From NCBI GenBank assembly GCA_902617025.1, contig CACMVB010000004.1, positions 26,537 to 90,536 of the forward strand: 64,000 nucleotides of DNA. The letters are read 5' to 3'. Positions 24,259 through 32,580 of this stretch are shown in pieces. A program made the position numbers and the translations under genes. How positions within the stretch are numbered: position 1 is the first letter of the stretch; each line of letters starts with the position of its first letter. The stretch comes from an uncultured Pelagibacteraceae bacterium. Lineage in GTDB: Bacteria > Pseudomonadota > Alphaproteobacteria > Pelagibacterales > Pelagibacteraceae. The notes beneath the pieces are model-generated. The model worked only from the letters and a program-made list of their open reading frames with translations, did not search any database and was not told the DNA's origin.

Positions 24259-25500
24259 ATGAATAAAATAGCAAAACTATTTGTTACATTTATTTCAGCA
24301 ATAACTTTAGCACTTGTATCTTTCACTTCTTCTTTTGCAAAAGTAGAAGGTGAGTACATTGTGTTAGGTTCTGCAATATCTCTTACAGGTAAATACTCTT
24401 CAAATGGAGTTCATACTCAAAATGGTTATAACATGGCCGTTGAAAGAATTAACAAAATGGGTGGAGTAGAAGTACAAGGTAAGAAATATAAGTTTGAGAT
24501 CATTTACTATGATGATGAGTCAAACCCAAAAAGAGCCGCTCAGTTAGCTGAAAGACTAATTAAACAAGATGGCGTTCATTACATGCTTGGACCATACAGT
24601 TCAGGTTTAACGAAAGCCATTGCACCAGTAACCGAGAAATATAAAATTCCTATGGTTGAAGCGAATGGTGCATCTAGATCTTTATTTACTAAAGGATATA
24701 AATATTTGTTCGCGGTGTTATCACCAGCTAACCAATACCTTGAAGTAGCTATCGATTTAGCGGTAGAAAAAAACGGTGGTAAAGGAGTAAAAATTGCTCA
24801 AGCATTTGAACAAGATGCTTTCTCACAAGACGTGAGACTTGGTATTTTAGATGCAGCAAAAAGAACTGGATCTGAGATCATCATCGATGACAAACTACCA
24901 AAAGAACTTAACGATATGGCAGCTACATTGGCTAAAGTAAAAGCTGTTAAGCCAGATGTACTTGTTGTATCAGGTCACACAAAAGGTGCATTAACTGCAA
25001 TCAGACAAATTTCTGAAATGAAAGTTGATGTTCCTATGTTAGCGATGACACACTGTGATGCTGCAAAACTTTCTAAACAACATGGAAAGAAATCAGAATT
25101 CGCATTGTGTGCTTCTCAGTGGCACAAAAATTTATCTTACAAAGATAAATTCTTTGGCTCTGGTAAGAAATACGCTAAGGACTTCCAAAAAGAATTTGGA
25201 TATGACCCGCCATATCAATCAGCAGAGTCTTCTGCAGCATTGTTAGTATTTAAAGATGCATTCGAAAGAGCTAATTCTTTTGATAGAGATGCAGTTAGAG
25301 ATGCGCTAGTTGATACAGAAATGCAAACTTTCTATGGAAACATTAAATTTGGACCTGGTGGCCAAAACGTTGCTAAGCCAATGATCTTGTTCCAAGTAAG
25401 ATGTAAAGGCGATGATTGTGAGAATAGAGTAGTAGCTCCTACAAAATGGGCTTCTGATAAGTTCTATCATCCAATCCCGAAATGGTCTGAAAGAAGCTAA
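24259..25500 (+). CDS. ABC transporter periplasmic substrate-binding protein (LIV/amide type)
   Basis: Signal peptide; GSAISLTGKYSSNGVHTQNGYNMAVERINKMGG. Confidence 0.9.
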   Translation: MNKIAKLFVTFISAITLALVSFTSSFAKVEGEYIVLGSAISLTGKYSSNGVHTQNGYNMAVERINKMGGVEVQGKKYKFEIIYYDDESNPKRAAQLAERLIKQDGVHYMLGPYSSGLTKAIAPVTEKYKIPMVEANGASRSLFTKGYKYLFAVLSPANQYLEVAIDLAVEKNGGKGVKIAQAFEQDAFSQDVRLGILDAAKRTGSEIIIDDKLPKELNDMAATLAKVKAVKPDVLVVSGHTKGALTAIRQISEMKVDVPMLAMTHCDAAKLSKQHGKKSEFALCASQWHKNLSYKDKFFGSGKKYAKDFQKEFGYDPPYQSAESSAALLVFKDAFERANSFDRDAVRDALVDTEMQTFYGNIKFGPGGQNVAKPMILFQVRCKGDDCENRVVAPTKWASDKFYHPIPKWSERS

Positions 25501-25518
25501 TAACTTCTGAATAATTTG

Positions 25519-25550
25519 AAAAGCCCCTAGTTTTCTAGGGGCTTTTCTTT
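25519..25550 (+). terminator. intrinsic terminator between SBP and permease genes
   Basis: AAAAGCCCCTAG-tttt-CTAGGGGCTTTTcttt. Confidence 0.92.
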
Positions 25551-25568
25551 TATAAGTTTTGAAATTTT

Positions 25569-26462
25569 ATGGACTTTCTTATTTTTAAAGCTCCAATGTT
25601 AATGGTCCAGGCTTCACTGGACGGGATTCTTTTAGGCATATTATTTGCGTTGATTGCATACGGCATGGCACTTCAATGGGGTGTAATGAACATAATTAAT
25701 ATCGCACAAGGTGATTTAGTAATTCTCGGAGGTTACATCGCATACACTATTTACCTTTGGGGGATCCATCCTGCTTGGGGAGTTATTATATCTCCAATTA
25801 TAATGTTTTTTGTCGGGTGGGCACTCTATAAGTTAGTAATCAATAAAGTAGTGGATAGAGACTTATTTATTTCAATTTTAGCAACTTTTGGTATCGCTAT
25901 TGTATTCCAACAATTAATGAATTTTATTTTCGGTGCAGACGTGGTCGTGGCACAGTCTGAATATGGAACAACAATGTTATTTGATAATTCAGTAACCCTA
26001 CCAAATTCAAAAATATTCTCTGCTTTTATAAGTGTTTTATATGCAATAGCTCTAGTTATTTACATGAGGAAATCTAAACTTGGACGGGCTATTAGAGCAA
26101 CAGCACAAAATGCTAGGGCTGCAAAAATTTTAGGCGTAGATACAGAAAAAGTTTATGCTGCAACTTTTGGAATTAATGCAGCGTTATGTGGAATCGCAGG
26201 AGCTTTGATTTCAATAACTCTTACACTTCATCCTTATGTAGGGCTTCCGTATACAGTTAGATCTTTCATGATAGTAATTGTTGCAGGTCTTGGAAACTTA
26301 CCTGCAGTAGCAGTTTCAGGGATGGGGCTAGGTCTTTTTGAGGAATTTGCTGATTATATTTTAGGAACAGAATTTAGAATTGGAGCAGTATTTTTACTGC
26401 TAGTCTTAATATTAGTTTACAGAAGATTTAAACTTTCAAAAAAAAGGGAGTATTTGAAATAA
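25569..26462 (+). CDS. branched-chain amino acid-type ABC permease LivH-like
   Basis: LivH fold, GDLVILGGYIAY, EKVYAATFGINAALCGIAGALIS. Confidence 0.9.
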   Translation: MDFLIFKAPMLMVQASLDGILLGILFALIAYGMALQWGVMNIINIAQGDLVILGGYIAYTIYLWGIHPAWGVIISPIIMFFVGWALYKLVINKVVDRDLFISILATFGIAIVFQQLMNFIFGADVVVAQSEYGTTMLFDNSVTLPNSKIFSAFISVLYAIALVIYMRKSKLGRAIRATAQNARAAKILGVDTEKVYAATFGINAALCGIAGALISITLTLHPYVGLPYTVRSFMIVIVAGLGNLPAVAVSGMGLGLFEEFADYILGTEFRIGAVFLLLVLILVYRRFKLSKKREYLK

Positions 26463-27527
26463 ATGGAAAAAGTAAAACAGAAAGATTTAATATTATACTC
26501 TGGCTTAATTATTTTAGGTTTGGCGGCACCTTATTTGTTTTCTGCTTTTAAAGTTCAGCTTACATATCTTTGTGTCTTGATAGTTCTAGCAATGACATGG
26601 AATTTACAAGGTGGAGAAATGGGCTACAATACTTTTGGAAACATTCTTTTCTATGGTCTTGGAATGTATTTAACTGCCTCGGTTCAGGTGGGTATGTTTT
26701 TCCCATTAGCTGAATGGACAGAAAGCGGTGGAGAAAAAACGTTTGTACATACTACAGCGCAATATTTTCAAGGAATAGGTGTCGGATTATTAGTTTCAGC
26801 CATTGTACCCGCTATTATCGCCGGTGCTATAGGTTACGCTATTTTAGGTTTAAGAGGCCACTACTTTGCTATTTGTACTTTGGGTTTAGGGATCGCTGCA
26901 GGTGAGATAGCAGGAGGGATAGAAATTATTGGAGCTGGCCAAGGTTTCACTACACCACCTTTTCCTGCGGAAATAGTTGATACTGAAGCTAGAGGAAAGT
27001 TTTTCTACTTTTTAAGTTTCGCATTATTAGTGGGAACATTTATTTTTGTTAAATACATTTACGGTTCCAGATTTAGATTAATTTTAAATGCAATAAGAGA
27101 CAATGAAGATAAAGCGGAAGCTATGGGTATTCAAACTATGAAATATAAAATCGTAGGTTGGATGTGTTCAGCGTTTTTCTGTGGTCTTGCAGGCGGAATA
27201 ATGGGTGGATTAATTGGGTACATAGACTCTACTGATGTTGCTTTTGATGGAAGAGAGATGGGAGTATTCATGGTTCTTATGGCAATTCTTGGTGGAAAAG
27301 GAACTTTATGGGGCCCGGTAATTGGAGCAACGTTATTTCATTTCTTCAAAGAAGGTCTTTGGACATTAATATTAGGCTGGCAGTATGTTGCGTTAGGAGT
27401 TTTAATCGTTGTTATCGTAGTGTATTTCCCAGAAGGATTAATGGGTTGGTTGCGTGAAAAATACCCTGAAAGATTTGGTGAAGTGATAGATGAAAAAGAT
27501 CGGAAAGCACAGGTAGAATTAAAATGA
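26463..27527 (+). CDS. branched-chain amino acid-type ABC permease LivM-like
   Basis: LivM motifs LRGHYFAICTLGLG, RDNEDKAEAMGI, GGKGTLWGPVIGA. Confidence 0.9.
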   Translation: MEKVKQKDLILYSGLIILGLAAPYLFSAFKVQLTYLCVLIVLAMTWNLQGGEMGYNTFGNILFYGLGMYLTASVQVGMFFPLAEWTESGGEKTFVHTTAQYFQGIGVGLLVSAIVPAIIAGAIGYAILGLRGHYFAICTLGLGIAAGEIAGGIEIIGAGQGFTTPPFPAEIVDTEARGKFFYFLSFALLVGTFIFVKYIYGSRFRLILNAIRDNEDKAEAMGIQTMKYKIVGWMCSAFFCGLAGGIMGGLIGYIDSTDVAFDGREMGVFMVLMAILGGKGTLWGPVIGATLFHFFKEGLWTLILGWQYVALGVLIVVIVVYFPEGLMGWLREKYPERFGEVIDEKDRKAQVELK

Positions 27528-28258
27528 GTATTTTACAAGTTAAAAATGTGAGTAAATCTTTTGGCGGTGTTCAAGCAAACGTAGATATTTCTGTTTCGGT
27601 AGAACAGGGATCTATAGTTGGTTTAATTGGCCCCAATGGTTCAGGTAAAACTACTTTATTTAATTCTATTGTTGGAACTCATCCGATTGATAAAGGATCA
27701 ATTGTTTTTGATAATACAGAAGTTTCCGAAATGCCTGTGCCAGCAGTCGCTAAACTTGGATTGTTAAGAACCTTTCAACAAACAAGAATTTATTCAAAAC
27801 TTAATTGTGTAGAGAATATGCTAATAAGTCATAAAGCTAGTGATTCTGGATTTATTTTTGCAAAAGTACCTACTGAACTTACTGAGAAAGCTGAAAATAT
27901 TTTAAACTTTGTGGGTCTTTATCAAAAAAGAAATTTGAGAGCAGGTGATTTATCATTTGGGCAACAAAAATTACTTGAATTAGCAATGGCTCTGATGAAT
28001 GAGCCTAAAATGCTTTTATTAGACGAGCCTACAGCTGGAATTAATCCAACTTTAATAAATGGAATTATAGATAGATTAATTAAAATAAATAAAGATTATG
28101 GAATTACTTTATTAGTAATAGAGCATAATATGAAAGTAATTATGAGTTTAGCACAAAAAATTTTCTGTTTAGCGCACGGTAAAATGCTAGCAGAAGGTTC
28201 ACCAGATCAAATTAAGAATGATAAGCGAGTAGTGGACGCTTATTTAGGAGCGCAATAA
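27524..28258 (+). CDS. ABC transporter ATP-binding protein LivG-like
   Basis: Walker A GPNGSGKTT, signature LSFGQQKLLE, LLLDEPTAGINP. Confidence 0.93.
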   Translation: MSILQVKNVSKSFGGVQANVDISVSVEQGSIVGLIGPNGSGKTTLFNSIVGTHPIDKGSIVFDNTEVSEMPVPAVAKLGLLRTFQQTRIYSKLNCVENMLISHKASDSGFIFAKVPTELTEKAENILNFVGLYQKRNLRAGDLSFGQQKLLELAMALMNEPKMLLLDEPTAGINPTLINGIIDRLIKINKDYGITLLVIEHNMKVIMSLAQKIFCLAHGKMLAEGSPDQIKNDKRVVDAYLGAQ

Positions 28259-29043
28259 TGGTAAATCAATACGATGTTTTAGGTAAAGCACCTGGTTTAG
28301 AAGATTTGAATAGATTGTCTCCTAACGATGTTCATCTAACCATAAGAGGTTTAAATGCTGGCTATGGAAAAATGGAGATACTTCATAATTTTGATTTAAC
28401 AGTCAGTAAAGCTCAATCTTTATGTTTAATAGGTCCTAACGGAGCAGGAAAATCTACAATACTTCACTCCATATATGGATTTACAAATATATTTGATGGG
28501 AAAATTGAATTAGAAGGAAATGAAATTACGACTTTAACTCCTGCTCAGAAACTTAGTAAAGTGGGCATAGCTTATATCTTACAAGATAACTCAGTATTTC
28601 CTGACATGACAGTTGAGGAAAATCTTTTAATGGGTGGATATATTAAAGATAAACAGGACGAAGCTTATGAGGAAGCTGAGAGAATTTTTCAGAAATATGA
28701 AAGATTAAGAAATAGAAGAAATCAACCTGCAAAAGTTTTATCAGGTGGTGAGAGAAGATTATTAGAAATTTCAAGAGCATTAGTTATGAAGCCATCAGTT
28801 TTATTAGTAGATGAACCATCAATTGGTTTGGAACCAAAATATATAAATATGGTTTTTGAAATTTTAGAAGATCTTCAAAAAGCAGAGAAGAAAACAATAA
28901 TACTTGTAGAACAAAACGCAAAAAAAGGATTAGAGTTTGCAGATATAGGTTACGTTTTAGTTTCTGGTCAAACAGCTATTGCAGGCAAAGGGGATGATCT
29001 TTTAAAAAATCCGGACGTAGGAAGATTATTCCTTGGTGGATGA
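28258..29043 (+). CDS. ABC transporter ATP-binding protein LivF-like
   Basis: GPNGAGKST, LSGGERRLLE, LLVDEPSIGLEP. Confidence 0.93.
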   Translation: MVNQYDVLGKAPGLEDLNRLSPNDVHLTIRGLNAGYGKMEILHNFDLTVSKAQSLCLIGPNGAGKSTILHSIYGFTNIFDGKIELEGNEITTLTPAQKLSKVGIAYILQDNSVFPDMTVEENLLMGGYIKDKQDEAYEEAERIFQKYERLRNRRNQPAKVLSGGERRLLEISRALVMKPSVLLVDEPSIGLEPKYINMVFEILEDLQKAEKKTIILVEQNAKKGLEFADIGYVLVSGQTAIAGKGDDLLKNPDVGRLFLGG

Positions 29044-29744
29044 TTAATTCACAAGCTTTCTTCACAGGTTTAAAATCTTTAAAAGGTGCAAGAAGTCCAG
29101 CGTTACCTTTGGCGGCATGTTTTGTTGCTTTAGGAGCTTTACTTAAAGATGCTGGATTTAACATTCAACAAAGTGCAGCCTCAAGTTTTTTTACATACGC
29201 ATTGCCCGGACAATTAGTAATGGCAGAGTCATTATTATTAGGCACATCTATTGTAAATATTTTTTTAGCAGTTTGGTTAGTTAATTTTAGACTTTATCCA
29301 ATGACAGTTTCCTTATTCCCTTTACTTGAGCATAAATCACAACCTAAGTGGAAATATTATTTATCTTGTCATTTTCTTGCAGTTTCATCCTGGTTAATTG
29401 CTAAAGACTCTTATAAAAAAATTAATGCAAAATATCGAATAGATTTTTGGATAGGCATTGGTACTGGAACTTGGTTAACCGCTGTACTAATGACAGTTAT
29501 TGGGTATCTAGCAGCAGATCTTTTAAATAAAGAAATGTTAATTGGATTAGCAATTGTAAATCCAATTTATTTTTTTTGTATGATGATAGGTGCTATGAAA
29601 AATATAGCTATATCAATTTCGGTAATTTTAGGAACAACTTTAGGACCAGTAATTTATTTATTTTCTACTGAGTGGTCATTATTATTTGCAGGATTAATAG
29701 CTGGGACTGTTGCTTATTTATTTGGAGAAAAAGATGGCAAGTAG
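29040..29744 (+). CDS. azlC: AzlC family branched-chain amino acid exporter large subunit
   Basis: AzlC-like topology; paired with AzlD; overlaps livF by 4 nt. Confidence 0.85.
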   Translation: MINSQAFFTGLKSLKGARSPALPLAACFVALGALLKDAGFNIQQSAASSFFTYALPGQLVMAESLLLGTSIVNIFLAVWLVNFRLYPMTVSLFPLLEHKSQPKWKYYLSCHFLAVSSWLIAKDSYKKINAKYRIDFWIGIGTGTWLTAVLMTVIGYLAADLLNKEMLIGLAIVNPIYFFCMMIGAMKNIAISISVILGTTLGPVIYLFSTEWSLLFAGLIAGTVAYLFGEKDGK

Positions 29745-30060
29745 TCAACTTATAATTTTTGCAATTATAGCAACTTCAATTGCTACATATATATCTAGAT
29801 TGATGGGAGCACTTACCTCAGAAAAAGTTAGTGTGAAATCAAAAATATTTAAATGGTTTAACTGTGTTGCTTTCTCAACTTTAGCAGCATTACTTGGAAG
29901 AATGATAATATTTCCTGCTGGAGTTTTAGCTGAGTCCGAGCTTACAATTAGACTAATAGTATTCTTTACTTGTATTGCTATATTTGTAATATCTAAAAAA
30001 AATTTAGTGATCCCTACTATTGCTTCAGCAATTTTACTAAGTTTTTTGACTAACATTTGA
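29734..30060 (+). CDS. azlD: AzlD family protein (start trimmed to MASSQLIIF)
   Basis: Small 3-4 TM protein adjacent to azlC; SRLMGAL...CVAFSTLAALL. Confidence 0.8.
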   Translation: MASSQLIIFAIIATSIATYISRLMGALTSEKVSVKSKIFKWFNCVAFSTLAALLGRMIIFPAGVLAESELTIRLIVFFTCIAIFVISKKNLVIPTIASAILLSFLTNI

Positions 30061-30073
30061 TTTGTGGTAAAAT
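30046..30073 (+). promoter_or_regulatory. promoter inside azlD 3' end with extended -10
   Basis: TTGACT-16 nt-TGgTAAAAT, 5 nt before micro-ORF ATG. Confidence 0.6.
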
Positions 30074-30078
30074 TAAAA

Positions 30079-30135
30079 ATGGAACCAATATTAGCAATTT
30101 TTATTGTTTTATGGATCATGGGCACTATTAATTAA
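30079..30135 (+). CDS. candidate 18-aa hydrophobic micropeptide MEPILAIFIVLWIMGTIN
   Basis: ORF between azlD and glaH; stop TAA abuts glaH ATG (TAAATG); single-TM-like. Confidence 0.45.
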   Translation: MEPILAIFIVLWIMGTIN

Positions 30136-31032
30136 ATGAGTTTTTCGATTTCAGATCATAATAATTCTAAAAGAGTTCGTGTAATTAAGTTAAATGAAAG
30201 CGACCTTGATAGATTGATTTTTCCTTTTAAAAAACATTCAATTTTATCTTTAGAATATAAACCATTTTCTAGATTTAGTTTGGCAAAAAGCTTAGATGAG
30301 GTATTTCAAAATAAACTAAGTAAAATTTTAAGTGAAATTCTTAATGATCGAAAAACTGGGACTGCCATCGTTGAGCCTGATATTAAAAATAAAAAATTTG
30401 ATAAAGATTTTTTAGTCAAGCTTTCCACAGGTCTTGCTTATCTAATTGGCAATCCTAACTTTGACTCTATGACAGGTAAATACTATGCAAGATTCCATGT
30501 AAAACACCAAGACAGCAGCGACTCTTATTTAAGGAAGGCCTACACAAATTTAGATCTTCATACGGATGGAACATATGTAAAAGAGAAAACTGATTGGATT
30601 ATAATGACAAAAATGGAAGAACAGAATGTCGGTGGAGGAGAAAGTGTAATTTTACATTTAGATGATTGGGAACACTTGGAAGATTTAAGCAATGATCCTG
30701 TGGGTCAAGAAGATTTTGTATGGGGATCGCCAAAAAGTAAGAATGTTAGTTATAAAGTTGAACATCCTGTATTTTCAAAAGATAAAAATGGCAAGCCAAT
30801 TATTTCCTATATTGATCAATTTCCTGAACCAAAAAATATGAAACAAGGTTTATTTTTACAAAAATTATCAGATTCCCTCGAACAAAGTAAAAATAAAATA
30901 AGCTTCCCTTTGCCTGTTGGATCTACAATTTTCTCTAACAATTATTTTTGGTTGCACGGTAGAAAAGCTTTTAAAGAGCATTCTGGGTTATCTAGAGAAT
31001 TATTGAGAATTCGAGGAACATTTTTCAACTAA
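30136..31032 (+). CDS. glaH: glutarate 2-hydroxylase (CsiD/GlaH family Fe(II)/2OG dioxygenase)
   Basis: LIGNPNFDSMTGKYYARFHVKHQDSSDSYLRKAYTNLDLHTDGTYV, GGGESVILHLDDWEHLEDL, FWLHGRKAF; recalled strong similarity to E. coli CsiD. Confidence 0.88.
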   Translation: MSFSISDHNNSKRVRVIKLNESDLDRLIFPFKKHSILSLEYKPFSRFSLAKSLDEVFQNKLSKILSEILNDRKTGTAIVEPDIKNKKFDKDFLVKLSTGLAYLIGNPNFDSMTGKYYARFHVKHQDSSDSYLRKAYTNLDLHTDGTYVKEKTDWIIMTKMEEQNVGGGESVILHLDDWEHLEDLSNDPVGQEDFVWGSPKSKNVSYKVEHPVFSKDKNGKPIISYIDQFPEPKNMKQGLFLQKLSDSLEQSKNKISFPLPVGSTIFSNNYFWLHGRKAFKEHSGLSRELLRIRGTFFN

Positions 31033-31039
31033 TACATAG

Positions 31040-31068
31040 TTGACTCTAGATAAGATATTTATTTTAAT
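31040..31068 (+). promoter_or_regulatory. promoter upstream of tctC
   Basis: TTGACT-17 nt-TTTAAT. Confidence 0.5.
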
Positions 31069-31098
31069 AAGTATAATTAATAAACACAGGGGGAAAAA

Positions 31099-32091
31099 AT
31101 GTTCAATAAGTTCAAAAAACTTATCAGCCTAGTTTTCGCAACTGTTCTTTTAACTTCAGTTTCAAACACATCTTTCGCTGCTGACAAATTACACTTTGTA
31201 ATTGGTGGTGGTGCTGGTGGTGGTTGGGATGGAACTGCTAGAGGAACTGGTGAAGCTTTAACTAAAGCTGGTTTTTTAAATAGTGCATCATTTGAAAATA
31301 TGTCAGGTGGTGGTGGAGGAAAAGCTTTATCTTACATGATAAATACAAAACCTTCAGATACAATTTTAGTTCAATCTACTCCATTAGTTCTAAGATCAAT
31401 AACTAGACACTCTGGTTATGTTGACAAGAAAAATGCAGCTAAGGTCACATCTTATAAAGATGTAGTGCCAATAGCTGGTGTAATCGGTGATTATGGTGCA
31501 ATCGTTGCTGCAAAAAATTCACCATACAATTCTTGGAAAGATGTAGTTGCTGCTTATAAAGCAAATCCAAAATCAGTAAAAATGGCTGGTGGATCTGTAA
31601 GAGGAAGCATGGACCATTTAATTGGTGCATTAGCATTTAAAGAAGCTGGCGCTAATCCAAATGATGTTGTTTACATTCCTTACGATGCAGGTGGAAAAGC
31701 ATTAGCTGGACTTTTATCAGGTGAAACTCAGATTCTTTCAACTGGTTTGGGAGAAGTAATGGGTGCTAGAGATCAAGTTAAAATTCTTGGTATTACAGCT
31801 CCAAAAAGAGTTGCTGATGCTCCAGATGTTCCTACTTTAAAAGAACAAGGCACTAATGCAATCTTCGTAAATTGGAGAGGTTTTTTTGGCCCTCCAGGTA
31901 TGAGTGATGGTGAGAGAAAGAAAATTGCAAAAATGTTGGGCGATGTTCAAAAAACACCTGAATGGGAAGCAGTCAGAAAAAGAAATGCTTGGGTAAATAT
32001 TTATAACCCAGATAAAAAATTCGTTAAATTTTTAGAAAAACAAACAGTCGAGATGACTGGGTTGTTAAAAAATTTAGGCGTAATTAAATAA
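31099..32091 (+). CDS. tctC: tripartite tricarboxylate transporter substrate-binding protein
   Basis: Signal peptide; FVIGGGAGGGWDGTARGTGEAL; KMAGGSVRGSMDHL, Bug-family features. Confidence 0.9.
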   Translation: MFNKFKKLISLVFATVLLTSVSNTSFAADKLHFVIGGGAGGGWDGTARGTGEALTKAGFLNSASFENMSGGGGGKALSYMINTKPSDTILVQSTPLVLRSITRHSGYVDKKNAAKVTSYKDVVPIAGVIGDYGAIVAAKNSPYNSWKDVVAAYKANPKSVKMAGGSVRGSMDHLIGALAFKEAGANPNDVVYIPYDAGGKALAGLLSGETQILSTGLGEVMGARDQVKILGITAPKRVADAPDVPTLKEQGTNAIFVNWRGFFGPPGMSDGERKKIAKMLGDVQKTPEWEAVRKRNAWVNIYNPDKKFVKFLEKQTVEMTGLLKNLGVIK

Positions 32092-32101
32092 ATACTTAAG
32101 G

Positions 32102-32158
32102 AAAGAGCAGTGAAAATAAGTCCTTCAAAGATTATTTCACTGCTCTTTTTTATTTTTT
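32102..32158 (+). terminator. strong intrinsic terminator/attenuator overlapping the tctB start codon
   Basis: AAAGAGCAGTGAAAATAA-gtccttcaaaga-TTATTTCACTGCTCTTT then TTTATTTTTT; 17-bp stem with one bulged A. Confidence 0.85.
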
Positions 32159-32580
32159 CTGGTTTTTATCTTTATACAGCGCATCAGATTCAAGTTTTTA
32201 CTTTTGATGAGAATGCTGCATTCAACGCAAAAACGTTTCCAATTTATTTGGGCTATGCAGGCTTAATATTTTCTGCCCTTTATCTTATTTTACCAGAAAC
32301 AAGACATTCAAATGTAGATTTAAAAGTTTTAGATTATAAAAAAACTATCACATTGGTTGTACTTATGGTTTTGTATGGATTAACAATTTTAAGAGTAGGG
32401 TATTTTTTATCAACTTCTATATTTTTAGTTTTATCTTACATTGTTTTAGGTGAGAGAAAATGGTTATGGATATTTCTTCTATCATTTCCTTTTGTAGCAA
32501 TATTTATGTATCTCCTTCATGGACTATTAAATATTTATCTTCGTGATCCATTTTTACAATTCATTGGAGTTATGGGATGA
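32110..32580 (+). CDS. tctB: tripartite tricarboxylate transporter small membrane subunit (GTG start)
   Basis: 4 TM, between tctC and tctA. Confidence 0.85.
   Translation: MKISPSKIISLLFFIFSGFYLYTAHQIQVFTFDENAAFNAKTFPIYLGYAGLIFSALYLILPETRHSNVDLKVLDYKKTITLVVLMVLYGLTILRVGYFLSTSIFLVLSYIVLGERKWLWIFLLSFPFVAIFMYLLHGLLNIYLRDPFLQFIGVMG

Noticed and set aside
31190-31330. Gly-rich codon repeat (ggtggtggtgctggtggtggt) in tctC as a microsatellite
   Set aside because: Encodes the normal GGGAGGG ligand-loop region of Bug/TctC proteins.
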